DNA of 64,000 bases from Pseudarthrobacter polychromogenes (GTDB lineage: Bacteria; Actinomycetota; Actinomycetes; Actinomycetales; Micrococcaceae): positions 62,001 through 126,000 of the forward strand of contig NZ_BMKU01000007.1 in assembly GCF_014644495.1 (NCBI RefSeq). Reading direction: 5' to 3'. Positions 25,812 to 34,044 of the stretch are shown here, one piece after another; within the stretch, counting starts at the first letter, position 1, and each line of letters starts with the position of its first letter. The notes beneath the pieces were generated by a model that searched no databases, was not told the origin of the DNA, and saw nothing but the letters and a program-made list of their open reading frames with translations. A program made the position numbers and the translations under genes.

Positions 25812-26351
25812 TCAGAAGCCAACGCCGGCGAAGGCCAGCGCCTGGCGGATAAGGCTGCCGCGGCCGCCGACGAACTCCATCTGGACGCCGGGGCTGAGGA
25901 CTTCCTCGGGGGTCATCCAGGTCAGTTCCAGGGCGTCCTGGCGGGGCTCGCATTCGCCCGTCACCGGGATGACGTAGGCCAGGGCCACGGCGTGTTGCCG
26001 CTCGTCCGTGAATCCGGTCTGGGACGGCGCAGGAAAGTATTCCGCCACGGTGAAGGGCACCGGGCTGATGGGAAGCTGCGGGAACGCCAGCGGTCCCAGG
26101 TCCTTTTCCATATGCCGCAGCAGGGCAGCGCGGATGGTCTCGCGGTAGATGACGCGGCCCGAGACCAGGGACCGGACCATGGTCCCGTCCTCGTCGGCCT
26201 GGAGCAGGGTCCCCACCTCATTGACGAAGCCCAGCGGGTCCAGCCTGACCGGCACAGCCTCCACATAGACCATGGGCAGCCGCCCGCGTGCCTCAAAGAG
26301 GTCTTCTTCGGAGAGCCAGCCGGGATTCGGGTCAGGGGTGCGCACGTTCAT
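25812..26351 (-). CDS. NUDIX-like family protein (DUF4916 type)
   Basis: A 179-aa protein. The start NPGWLSEEDLFEARGRLPMVYVEAVPVR and the segment SGRVIYRETIRAALLRHMEKDLGPLAFPQLP resemble the actinobacterial NUDIX-hydrolase-like DUF4916 family. The canonical G-x5-E-x7-REUxEE NUDIX box is degenerate here: RETIRAALLRHMEKDLG replaces it and lacks the usual EE. The substrate, if it is a hydrolase, is unknown, and the degenerate box makes catalysis uncertain. Confidence 0.7.
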   Translation of the reverse strand: MNVRTPDPNPGWLSEEDLFEARGRLPMVYVEAVPVRLDPLGFVNEVGTLLQADEDGTMVRSLVSGRVIYRETIRAALLRHMEKDLGPLAFPQLPISPVPFTVAEYFPAPSQTGFTDERQHAVALAYVIPVTGECEPRQDALELTWMTPEEVLSPGVQMEFVGGRGSLIRQALAFAGVGF

Positions 26352-26445
26352 GGTTAAGTTCTACCCCATGGGACGCTGCGTGACGGGTGGAACTCAGCTG
26401 CCGGCGGAATGCGTCGGTTCATCCGGCCGCTCTGTGTCCGACCTG

Positions 26446-27177
26446 TCATTCGTGACGCTGGGAGATCCAGAGAGTCGCCGGCACGTGCCCGGCTGCCCCG
26501 GCCCCGGCATCGGGGCTGGCAACGTGGAGGGTGTGCGCGAAGGCTTCCTCCGTGATGCTGGCCTCGATGCCTGCTGAGGCGAGGCGTTCCCGCAAAGGCT
26601 CCAGCCCGCCGTCGTACTCAAAACCCAGGCCGGAACGCGGCGCTCCCGAGGCCGGACGGACCATCAGGACCCCGCCGTTCTTTGCGGTGAAGTCGGCGGT
26701 GTCGTCCTGGTCCGGGACCGGGCGGGGCCGCGCGCCCACCTGCTGCAGGGTGCGGGAGGCAGATGCGGGGTCCTCCGTGAACCAGACCCCGACGACGGCC
26801 AGGGCAGGATCGGCGTCGGCGCACTGGGCGCCGTGGGCGGCTTTGTCCGCAAGGAAGCTGAAACCGTCGGGCGCCGTGATCCGGCAGGCGTCGCCATGGT
26901 CCGCGGCGACGAGGTCTGCGGGTGTGGTTCCGTCTTCCTCGGCAGCCAGGTTGGTGCGCCGGGCGAACTCTGCGAGGTCTCCCACCTCCACTGCCAGCGC
27001 GGTGCTGCCGTCCTCCGCGGCCCCCTCGGGGACGGCGTGGAGGGCCAGGCGTCCCGATCCGGCGTCGAAAACCTGCCAGCCGGCGTCGTTCTCGGTCCGG
27101 ACCATGCCCAGGGCGGTGAGGAGCCTGTCCCAGGAATCCAGTCTGGACGTGAAGTGAAGGGGGCGCACACGGAGCAT
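26446..27177 (-). CDS. VOC (glyoxalase/bleomycin resistance-like) family protein
   Basis: A 243-aa protein with two vicinal-oxygen-chelate modules. The first begins VRPLHFTSRLDSWDRLLTALGMVRTEND and the second begins LAVVGVWFTEDPASASRTLQQVGARPRP. The metal-ligand pattern is incomplete, so a binding or resistance role is as likely as an enzymatic one. It is transcribed away from the YdeI-like gene. Confidence 0.75.
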   Translation of the reverse strand: MLRVRPLHFTSRLDSWDRLLTALGMVRTENDAGWQVFDAGSGRLALHAVPEGAAEDGSTALAVEVGDLAEFARRTNLAAEEDGTTPADLVAADHGDACRITAPDGFSFLADKAAHGAQCADADPALAVVGVWFTEDPASASRTLQQVGARPRPVPDQDDTADFTAKNGGVLMVRPASGAPRSGLGFEYDGGLEPLRERLASAGIEASITEEAFAHTLHVASPDAGAGAAGHVPATLWISQRHE

Positions 27178-27289
27178 CTTGGATTCCTTTTTCCTCGGTA
27201 GCCAGGGACCTTAGGCCCATGATGCCACGGCACCGGCGCTTGTGGAGAGGGGCTGCCGTGGCGCCGTGATGCGGGGGCAGAATAGGGGC

Positions 27290-27892
27290 ATGGCCGTTGA
27301 ACTTGAGGAGCTGCTGCTGCCGGACGCGGCGGCGTGGCGCAGCTGGCTGGAGGCAAACCACAGCACCAGCCCGGGGGTGTGGCTGGTCCTGCATAAGAAG
27401 GGCGGAACCGTCACGGAACTGGATTACGCCGCGGCGCTGGATGAGGCCCTGTGCTTTGGCTGGATCGATGGCCAGGCGCGCCGCCGAGATGAGCAGACGT
27501 CGCTCCAGCGGATGACGCCCCGCCGGCCCCGGAGCCCGTGGTCTGCCCGGAACGTCGGCCATGTGGCGCGGCTGGACGCGGCAGGCCGGATGACCGATGC
27601 CGGCTGGGCAGCTGTGAACGCGGCGAAGGCCGACGGCCGCTGGGACAATGCGTACGGCGGCCAGGCGGTGGCTGAAGTTCCAGCTGACCTGGCGGCGGCC
27701 ATCGCCGCGGTTCCCGCCGCCCAGGCGATGTTCGATGTCCTCACGGGGACAAACCGGTTTGCAATGATTTACCGGGTCAACTCCGCTGTCCGGCCTGCCA
27801 CCCGCGAGAAGAGGATCGCCGAATTCGTGGAGATGCTGGCGCGCGGAGAATCGCTGTATCCGCAAAAGAAACGGCCCGGCGGCGTGAACTGA
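27290..27892 (+). CDS. YdeI/OmpD-associated family protein
   Basis: A 200-aa protein from the ATG at 27290. LPDAAAWRSWLEANHSTSPGVWLVLHKKG, LDYAAALDEALCFGWIDGQ and RSPWSARNVGHVARL are diagnostic of the YdeI family, sometimes called bacteriocin-protection proteins. The C-terminal REKRIAEFVEMLARGE helix is the OmdA segment. The molecular function is unknown. An in-frame ATG at 27269 could also serve as the start. Confidence 0.85.
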   Translation: MAVELEELLLPDAAAWRSWLEANHSTSPGVWLVLHKKGGTVTELDYAAALDEALCFGWIDGQARRRDEQTSLQRMTPRRPRSPWSARNVGHVARLDAAGRMTDAGWAAVNAAKADGRWDNAYGGQAVAEVPADLAAAIAAVPAAQAMFDVLTGTNRFAMIYRVNSAVRPATREKRIAEFVEMLARGESLYPQKKRPGGVN

Positions 27893-27927
27893 CCGCGCGG
27901 GCAATGGATCCGGGAATCCGTGCCCGG

Positions 27928-27956
27928 TTGGGTTCCCGCCGGCATGCCTGTAAAAT
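27928..27956 (+). promoter_or_regulatory. Promoter of the GH32 gene
   Basis: TTGGGT (27928-27933) and TAAAAT (27951-27956) are 17 bp apart. The expected start near 27963 gives a ~70-nt leader that contains the next hairpin. Confidence 0.5.
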
Positions 27957-27975
27957 TGACGGTTCACTTGCGCTG

Positions 27976-28003
27976 GTGCCGTTCCCCTGCTGGGGAGCGG
28001 CAC
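27976..28003 (+). promoter_or_regulatory. 12-bp stem-loop in the GH32 leader
   Basis: GTGCCGTTCCCC and GGGGAGCGGCAC (one G-U pair) close a TGCT tetraloop, 28 bp before the start codon. There is no T-run, so it is not a classic terminator. It may stabilise or regulate the leader. Confidence 0.5.
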
Positions 28004-28031
28004 TTGTGCGTTCAGCGACGGATCGAAAACC

Positions 28032-29990
28032 ATGCCCCGAAAAATCCTCGGACCCGTACTCCCTGCCCTTAAACGCCGGCCCCTGATCTGGGTGGCTGCC
28101 GCCCTGGCTGCTGCCCTGGTCCTGGTGGTCTCCCTGGTGCTCGCCGGCAACGCCCGGACGGGCCCGGCCGCCGTTGCCGGCCGTGTTCTGGACGGTGTTG
28201 CGTCGGCGCAGGCAACGGCCAGGGACTCCACCGGCAGCTACGCGACGCTGTGGCTGGAAGGCGGCGACACCACTCTGGTGGACCATGGGCGCGCGCTCGA
28301 TACGCAAGGTGCGGAGGATGTGCGGAGCATTGAATGCGGTGCGGGCTGGCTGGCCGGAGCGCGCGTGGACGGCAAGGTTTTCCTGCGAAGCAGCGCGGCC
28401 CCGGACACGGTTGGGGATGCTGCTGCGGTGCGCCTTCCTGACTGCATCAGCTCCGAGGCGCGCGATGCGCTGCTGGCTGACCTCGGCGTGGAAAGGACGT
28501 GGCCGGAGCCGGCTGCGGACCGCTTCGAGGCGCCGGCTGGCGAGTACCGCCCGGCCTACCACCTCACCCCGGACCAGCGCTGGATGAACGATCCCCAGAA
28601 GCCTTTCTTCCTGGACGGCCAGTGGCACTACTACTACCTGTACAACGCCGATTACCCGGAGGGGAACGGCACCGAGTGGTTCCACGCCACCAGCACCGAC
28701 CTGGTCAACTGGAAAAACGAGGGGGTGGCCATCGAGAAGTTCCGCAACGGGCTCGGCGATATCGAGACCGGCACAGCAGTGGTGGATACGGAGGGCACCG
28801 CAGGATTCGGCAAGGGAGCCGTGATCGCGGTCCTCACCCAGCAGCATGAGGGCGTCCAGCGGCAGTCACTGTTCTACTCCACGGACAACGGCTACAGCTT
28901 CCAGGACTACGGGCAGAATCCGGTGATGGACAACCCGGGCGAAGAACACTGGCGTGATCCCCGCATTGTCCGCGATGACGCCAACAACCAGTGGCTGATG
29001 CTGCTGGCCGAAGGCCACAAAATCGGCTTCTACACGTCCCCGGACCTCAAAGCCTGGACCTATGTTTCGGCTTTTGAGCGCGACGGACTGGGCATCCTTG
29101 AGTGCCCGGACTTCTTCCAGCTGGACGTCGACGGCGACCCGTCCAAACGGACGTGGGTGCTGGCCGCCAGTGCCAACGGTTCCGGGGAAGGCCGCACCAC
29201 GGGGCTGGCGTACTGGACGGGAAGCTGGGACGGGAAGACCTTCGCGCCGGACTCCGGAGACCACCAGTGGCTCGACGGCGGGACGGACTTCTACGCCGCC
29301 GTCACCTGGGATGACCCGCGCCTGACGGACGGCCAGCGGAAGGCTTCGCGGCACGCCATCGGCTGGATGAACAACTGGGCGTACGCCCGGGAACTGCCCA
29401 CCGGGGAATGGTTCGGGGCAGCTTCCGTGGTGCGTGACATCCGGCTGGTGTCCGACGGCGGGCGTCCGGCTTTGGCCTCGGCGCCCACCCCTGCGCTGGA
29501 GGCCTTGGAAGGCAATCCGGAACAGATCCCCGCGGGCACCGTCCGGGAAGGCGCGGGGGAGGAGTTGCCGGTTCCGGACAGCGGTGCGTTCAAGGTGGAC
29601 CTGGAACTGGAAAAGCCTGCATCCGGCAGTGGTGAAGCGCGCGTCCTCCTGCAAAGCGGCGGCAAGGCCTACGCCACGGTGGGCTACGACTTTGGGACCG
29701 GGCAGGCCTTTGTGGTCCGGGACGGGGATTCGGTGGCGCAGGCTGCCGGCGGCCCGGCGGAGGGCTACCGGACGGTGAGCTCGGCCAGTGGCAACACCGG
29801 CGCGGACACGGTTCAGCTGACCGCCTACATTGACCGGTCCTCCGTGGAAGTGTTCGTGGATGGCGGCCGCGAGACGCTGACGTCGCTGGTTTTCCCGCCG
29901 GCGGGGGCCAGAGACGCCCGGCTTGCGGCCTCGGGTGCTGCCGTCGGCATCAGGGGCGGCGCAGTCACGCCGCTGGCCGCCATCCGCTGA
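28032..29990 (+). CDS. GH32 levanase/inulinase-type fructosidase, membrane-anchored
   Basis: A 652-aa extracellular fructan hydrolase. A hydrophobic helix at 18-38 without a clear cleavage site suggests an N-terminal membrane anchor. Residues 40-170 are an extra N-terminal domain. The catalytic five-blade propeller begins at 175: WMNDPQ with nucleophile Asp187, RDP at 308-310 (transition-state stabiliser), and ECPD with acid/base Glu357. A GH32C beta-sandwich follows from about 500 (RSSVEVFVDGG). It should release fructose from levan, inulin or sucrose. No fructose transporter or kinase gene lies next to it. The ribosome-binding site is weak. Confidence 0.9.
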   Translation: MPRKILGPVLPALKRRPLIWVAAALAAALVLVVSLVLAGNARTGPAAVAGRVLDGVASAQATARDSTGSYATLWLEGGDTTLVDHGRALDTQGAEDVRSIECGAGWLAGARVDGKVFLRSSAAPDTVGDAAAVRLPDCISSEARDALLADLGVERTWPEPAADRFEAPAGEYRPAYHLTPDQRWMNDPQKPFFLDGQWHYYYLYNADYPEGNGTEWFHATSTDLVNWKNEGVAIEKFRNGLGDIETGTAVVDTEGTAGFGKGAVIAVLTQQHEGVQRQSLFYSTDNGYSFQDYGQNPVMDNPGEEHWRDPRIVRDDANNQWLMLLAEGHKIGFYTSPDLKAWTYVSAFERDGLGILECPDFFQLDVDGDPSKRTWVLAASANGSGEGRTTGLAYWTGSWDGKTFAPDSGDHQWLDGGTDFYAAVTWDDPRLTDGQRKASRHAIGWMNNWAYARELPTGEWFGAASVVRDIRLVSDGGRPALASAPTPALEALEGNPEQIPAGTVREGAGEELPVPDSGAFKVDLELEKPASGSGEARVLLQSGGKAYATVGYDFGTGQAFVVRDGDSVAQAAGGPAEGYRTVSSASGNTGADTVQLTAYIDRSSVEVFVDGGRETLTSLVFPPAGARDARLAASGAAVGIRGGAVTPLAAIR

Positions 29991-30040
29991 GCCGGCCGTC
30001 CCGTGGGGAACGTGGGCCTGTGCCTGTGCGCGGGCCCGCC

Positions 30041-30091
30041 GTTCAGGAACTGAGCGTGTTCAGGGATCGAGCGTGTTCAGGAATCGAGCGG
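30041..30091. repeat. 17-bp tandem repeat, three copies, at the end of the iron ATPase gene
   Basis: Units GTTCAGGAACTGAGCGT, GTTCAGGGATCGAGCGT and GTTCAGGAATCGAGCGG are adjacent at 30041, 30058 and 30075. The third contains the stop codon of the minus-strand ATPase gene (30077-30079). The first two are non-coding copies of that 3' end. Confidence 0.8.
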
Positions 30092-31234
30092 GAACGCCAC
30101 ACCTTCGCCCACCACACGCAGGCACAGCTCCATGCCCGGGCGGGCGATGGAGGCGTTCCAGTGCCGGATGGTGATGATCTCGCCGCCGCCGGGATAGCGG
30201 TGGTCCGGACTGGAGGCCAGCTGCGGCGGGACCGAGAGCTTCAGCCGGACAGTGGTTTCCGGGCCAAAGTAGTCCGTGTCCACCACCACCCCGCGGATGG
30301 CTGCGTCCTCGGCGATCCGGATCTGCTCCGGCCTCAGCATCAGCTGCACGCGGCCCTGCGCCGGCGGCCTGCGGACGGGGATGGCACCCAGGGAACAGGT
30401 GGCCAGCGAGCCCTCAAGCCAGGCATCGAGGATGACGGCGTCTCCGAGGAACTCCGCCGTGGCACGGTCTGCGGGGCGGGTGTACACCACGAACGGGTTG
30501 CCGATCTGGGCGAGCTTGCCGCCGCGCATTACGGCCACCTGGTCCGCGAAGGACAGTGCCTCGGCTTGGTCGTGGGTGACCAGGATGGTGGTGACCCCCG
30601 CCTCGTTCAGGACCTTGGCCACGGCACGGCGGGTGGCCACCCTGAGTCCGGCATCGAGTGCTGAGAAAGGCTCGTCAAGGAGCATCAGTTCCGGTTCACG
30701 CGCCAGGGCCCGTGCCAGGGCAACCCGCTGCTGCTGGCCGCCGGACAGCTGGTGCGGGCGGCGCTTGGCCATGGCCGGGTCCAGGGACACCATCTCCAGT
30801 AACTCGCTGATCCGTCCGGCCACCGCCCGCCGGCCGCCCGGCAGGCGGTCCTGGTCCAGCCCGAACGCGATGTTCTTCCCCACGCTCAGGTGCGGGAACA
30901 GGGCGCCGTCCTGTGCCACGTACCCAATGTGCCGTTTGTGCGCCGGCACCCACACGCCGTCGCCCGCCACCTTGGCGCCGTTGAGCGCGATGCTGCCCGT
31001 GTCCGGGTGCTCAAACCCGGCAATCAGCCGCAGCAGGGTGGTCTTGCCCGATCCGGAGGGTCCCACAATGGCTGTGGTTCCGCCCCTGGCCACGGAAAGG
31101 TTGACGCCCTTCAGGACGGCCTGGTTGCCGAAGTTCTTGGTGACGTCGGTGATCTCCAGGTGGCTGTTCGTGGTGGGTGCCACGGACGGGGCCACCCGCG
31201 GCTCCGGCAACCTGGAAGGGGCTTGTTCTGTCAC
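30077..31234 (-). CDS. fbpC: Ferric iron ABC transporter, ATP-binding protein
   Basis: A 385-aa ATPase of the FbpC/PotA type. Walker A is GPSGSGKTTLLRL, the signature is LSGGQQQRVALARAL, Walker B is LMLLDEPFSALD and the H-loop is VTHDQAEAL. The C-terminal ~120 residues form a TOBE-like regulatory domain. It powers the permease encoded just upstream. The GTG start overlaps the permease TGA by 4 bp. Iron is inferred from the receptor, the operon and the DtxR/IdeR-type box. Confidence 0.88.
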   Translation of the reverse strand: MTEQAPSRLPEPRVAPSVAPTTNSHLEITDVTKNFGNQAVLKGVNLSVARGGTTAIVGPSGSGKTTLLRLIAGFEHPDTGSIALNGAKVAGDGVWVPAHKRHIGYVAQDGALFPHLSVGKNIAFGLDQDRLPGGRRAVAGRISELLEMVSLDPAMAKRRPHQLSGGQQQRVALARALAREPELMLLDEPFSALDAGLRVATRRAVAKVLNEAGVTTILVTHDQAEALSFADQVAVMRGGKLAQIGNPFVVYTRPADRATAEFLGDAVILDAWLEGSLATCSLGAIPVRRPPAQGRVQLMLRPEQIRIAEDAAIRGVVVDTDYFGPETTVRLKLSVPPQLASSPDHRYPGGGEIITIRHWNASIARPGMELCLRVVGEGVAFPLDS

Positions 31235-32820
31235 TGTCCGGCTACTTTCTTGGACTGCTGGAAGAGAAGGTACGTCATGGGCGCGGAGAGCAGGATCATC
31301 AACAGCGCATACGGCGCGGCGCCGGCGTAGTCGATTTCGCTGCTCTTGCTCCAGAATTCGGTGGCAAGGGTGCGCGTTCCGTTGGGGGACAGCAGCAGGG
31401 TGGCGGTGAGTTCGTTGGCGATGGCCAGGAACACCAGCGCTGCGCCGCCCGCCGCTGCCGGCGCCGTAAGCCGCAGGGTGACCCTGATGAAGGACACCAG
31501 CGGCGGCTTGCCCAGCGCCTGCGCCGCCTCGTCCAGTTCCTTGGGCGCCTGTGCAAGGCCGGCCCGGAGGTTGACCAGGGCGCGGGGCAGGAACAGCAGC
31601 ACGTACGCCGCCACCAGCACCCCTGCGGTCTGGTAGATCCCGGGGACCACCCGGATGCTTACCGTGACGAAAGCCAGGCCCACCACGATTCCGGGCAGTG
31701 AGCTGGTGATGTAGTTGGAGAGCTCCAGCGACTTGCTGAACCAGCCGGGATGGCGGACAGCAAGATAGGCCATGGGGAACGCCACCACAATGGTGGCAAG
31801 GGCGCCTACCAGGCCGTAGCCGAGCGTTGTGAGCAGCGCCGGAAGGAACTCGTCCGCAGCCCAGGCGGCCGTTCCGCCGGAAGCCACCCAGCGCAGCACA
31901 AAGAACAGGGGCAGGCCGAAAGCCAGTGCCGTGAGCGCCAGCAGGAACGCCTGGGCTGGAAGCTGGTACACGTGCAGCGGCAGGCGCAGCGCCTTGGCCT
32001 GCGCTCCGGGGCCAATGCGTGCATACCGTGCAGTACCGCGGCTCCGGACCTCGGCCAGCAGCAGGAGGAGGCAGAAAAACACCAGCACGCTGGCCAGCAT
32101 GTTCCCTGCCGCCCCGTTGAAGGTCGACTGGTACTGGACCATGATCGCCGTGGTGAACGTATCGAAACGGATCATGGCGAACGCCCCGTACTCGGCCAGC
32201 AGGTGCAGGGCCACCAGGAGCGCGCCGCCGGTCATGGCGATGCGGAGCTGGGGGAGGACCACCCGGAAGAACGTGCGCCAGGCTCCGAGGCCCAGCGCGG
32301 CCGCGGACTGCTCAATGGCCGGGTCCAGCCGGCTGAGGGCAGCGGCGGCCGGGATGTAGACCAGCGGGAAGTAGGACAGGGTGGCAATCAGGACTCCGGA
32401 GCCCAGGCCACCAAGGGAAGGAATGGCGGAAACCCAGGCGTAACTGTTGACGAACGCCGGGATGGCCAGCGGCGCAGCCAGCAGCACGGCCCACACCCGC
32501 GCGCCCCGCAGGGTTGTGCGTTCCACGAGCCAGGCGCCGGCAACCCCCAGGACCAGGCACAGCGGGACGGTGAAGACCATCAGCAGGACGGTGTTCAGCA
32601 GCAGTTCGGCCACGCGCGGCCGGAAGATGAGTTCGACGGCGGTGTCCCAGCCCGTTGCCACGGTCATGTAGACCACGTAGCCCAGCGGGACGACCGAAAA
32701 CAGGGCAATCAGCACCGCCAGGGCGGACACCGCAGAAACGCCGAAAGGCGGGCGGGGGCTGTTGCCCCGGCCCGCCGTCGTCGTGCTCCCCCGTGGGGGA
32801 GCCGATAGATCAGGAGTCAC
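31231..32820 (-). CDS. fbpB: Ferric iron ABC transporter permease (fused two-domain)
   Basis: A 529-aa membrane protein with about 12 transmembrane helices, a tandem duplication of the usual six-helix permease, as in FbpB/SfuB. EAA-type loops are visible as AAALGLGAWRTFFRVVLPQL in the first half and AQALGKPPLVSFIRVTLRL in the second. It starts with GTG four bases after the receptor gene stop and overlaps the ATPase gene by 4 bp. Confidence 0.88.
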   Translation of the reverse strand: MTPDLSAPPRGSTTTAGRGNSPRPPFGVSAVSALAVLIALFSVVPLGYVVYMTVATGWDTAVELIFRPRVAELLLNTVLLMVFTVPLCLVLGVAGAWLVERTTLRGARVWAVLLAAPLAIPAFVNSYAWVSAIPSLGGLGSGVLIATLSYFPLVYIPAAAALSRLDPAIEQSAAALGLGAWRTFFRVVLPQLRIAMTGGALLVALHLLAEYGAFAMIRFDTFTTAIMVQYQSTFNGAAGNMLASVLVFFCLLLLLAEVRSRGTARYARIGPGAQAKALRLPLHVYQLPAQAFLLALTALAFGLPLFFVLRWVASGGTAAWAADEFLPALLTTLGYGLVGALATIVVAFPMAYLAVRHPGWFSKSLELSNYITSSLPGIVVGLAFVTVSIRVVPGIYQTAGVLVAAYVLLFLPRALVNLRAGLAQAPKELDEAAQALGKPPLVSFIRVTLRLTAPAAAGGAALVFLAIANELTATLLLSPNGTRTLATEFWSKSSEIDYAGAAPYALLMILLSAPMTYLLFQQSKKVAGQ

Positions 32821-32824
32821 GAAA

Positions 32825-33883
32825 TCAGAGGAGTCCTGCCGAGGTCATCAGTTCGGTGACCTTCTCCGAGTTCAGCTTGGCAGGATCCACGGTGGGAGCC
32901 TGCAGCTCTGCGATGGGAACGAGCTTCTCGTTCGCGGGAACGTCGGAGGCGATGGCGTACTCGAAGGAGGTGCCGTCCTTCAGGATTTCCTGGCCCTTCT
33001 TCCCGGTGACGTACTTCAGGAACTCCTGGGCAGCTTCCTGGTTCTTGGAGGTCTTCAGCACACCGCCGCCGGATACGGACACGAACGCGCCCGGATCCTG
33101 GTTCTTGAAGTAGTACGGGGTGACGTTGTTGGAGTTCTCGCCGGTCTTGGCCTGGTCGCCGTAGTAGTAGTAGTGGTAGATCAGCGCGGCATCAACCTCG
33201 CCGGCGTTGACGGCCTTCATGGCTGTGCTGTTGCCCTTGTAGGCCGTGAAGTTTTCCTTCATGCCCTTGAGCCATTCCTCCGTGGCGGCCTCGCCCTTGA
33301 GCTCCAGGAGTGCCGAGACGATGGCCTGGAAGTCGGCGCCGGACGGGGAGGCAGCCCACTTGCCCTTCCACTCCGGGTTCGCCAGGTCCAGCATGGACGT
33401 GGGCAGCTGGTCTTCGGTCAGCTTGTTCTTGTCGTACACCAGGACGGTGGAGCGGGCAGCGATGCCGGTCCACTTGCCGGTGGACGGGCGGAACTCTTCA
33501 GGCACCTGCGCGATGGTGGCTTCGTCCACGTCCGCAAACAGGTCGGCGTTCTCCACCTGGGTCATGGCCGGGGAGTTCTCCGTCAGGAACACGTCAGCCG
33601 GGGATGCTGCGCCTTCCTGGATGATCTGGTTGGAGAGCTCGGTGTCCGAGCCCTGGCGCATGGTCACCTTGATGCCGGTCTCGGCGGTGAAGCCATCGAT
33701 CCATTCCTTGGTCAGGCTCTCGTGCTGTGCGTTGTACACGGTGATTTCGCCGTTGCCCGCACCAGCGGAGGCGTCGGACGAGCCAGTGGCTGCGGGGGTG
33801 GTGCTGCCGCCGCAGGCGGTCAGTCCAAGTGCTGCGGTGGCGGCGAGTGCGATGCCGGCCAGGGCGCTGTTGCGGATCTTCAT
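32825..33883 (-). CDS. fbpA: Ferric iron ABC transporter substrate-binding lipoprotein
   Basis: A 352-aa lipoprotein. The signal peptide ends with lipobox LTAC and the lipidated Cys is residue 24. The mature protein matches FbpA/AfuA iron receptors: ITVYNAQHESLTKEWIDGF, RQGSDTELSNQI and IYHYYYYGDQ (235-244). The adjacent tyrosines in that last motif correspond to the di-tyrosine that binds Fe3+. The start at 33883 is fixed by the signal peptide; upstream in-frame sequence to 33988 covers the iron box. It is the first gene of the operon. Confidence 0.92.
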   Translation of the reverse strand: MKIRNSALAGIALAATAALGLTACGGSTTPAATGSSDASAGAGNGEITVYNAQHESLTKEWIDGFTAETGIKVTMRQGSDTELSNQIIQEGAASPADVFLTENSPAMTQVENADLFADVDEATIAQVPEEFRPSTGKWTGIAARSTVLVYDKNKLTEDQLPTSMLDLANPEWKGKWAASPSGADFQAIVSALLELKGEAATEEWLKGMKENFTAYKGNSTAMKAVNAGEVDAALIYHYYYYGDQAKTGENSNNVTPYYFKNQDPGAFVSVSGGGVLKTSKNQEAAQEFLKYVTGKKGQEILKDGTSFEYAIASDVPANEKLVPIAELQAPTVDPAKLNSEKVTELMTSAGLL

Positions 33884-33962
33884 GGGGGGACTGCTTTCTG
33901 GGGAAACGTCGGGCGGACGGGGTCCTGTTGGGCGTCGGGGAAGGATGCCCACGCTTGGAACT

Positions 33963-33981
33963 GTAGGGTAGGCAAACCTAA
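33963..33981. promoter_or_regulatory. DtxR/IdeR-type iron box
   Basis: GTAGGGTAGGCAAACCTAA matches 16 of 19 positions of the consensus TTAGGTTAGGCTAACCTAA. It lies 80-98 bp upstream of the receptor start. On the minus strand the sequence TACCCT within it could be the -10 hexamer. Repression by iron-loaded DtxR/IdeR is expected. Confidence 0.8.
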
Positions 33982-34044
33982 GCAACAAACCAGAAACCGC
34001 TTTAAGTGACGAGGGTCACAACAATTACAAAACTATTGCGTGCC

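Noticed and set aside
27976-28003. tRNA or small RNA gene at the GH32 leader hairpin
   Set aside because: A single stem with tetraloop cannot form a cloverleaf and no terminator follows it.
30001-30040. Terminator after the iron transporter operon
   Set aside because: The GGGCC/GGCCC stretches can pair only imperfectly and there is no T-run, so it was left out.
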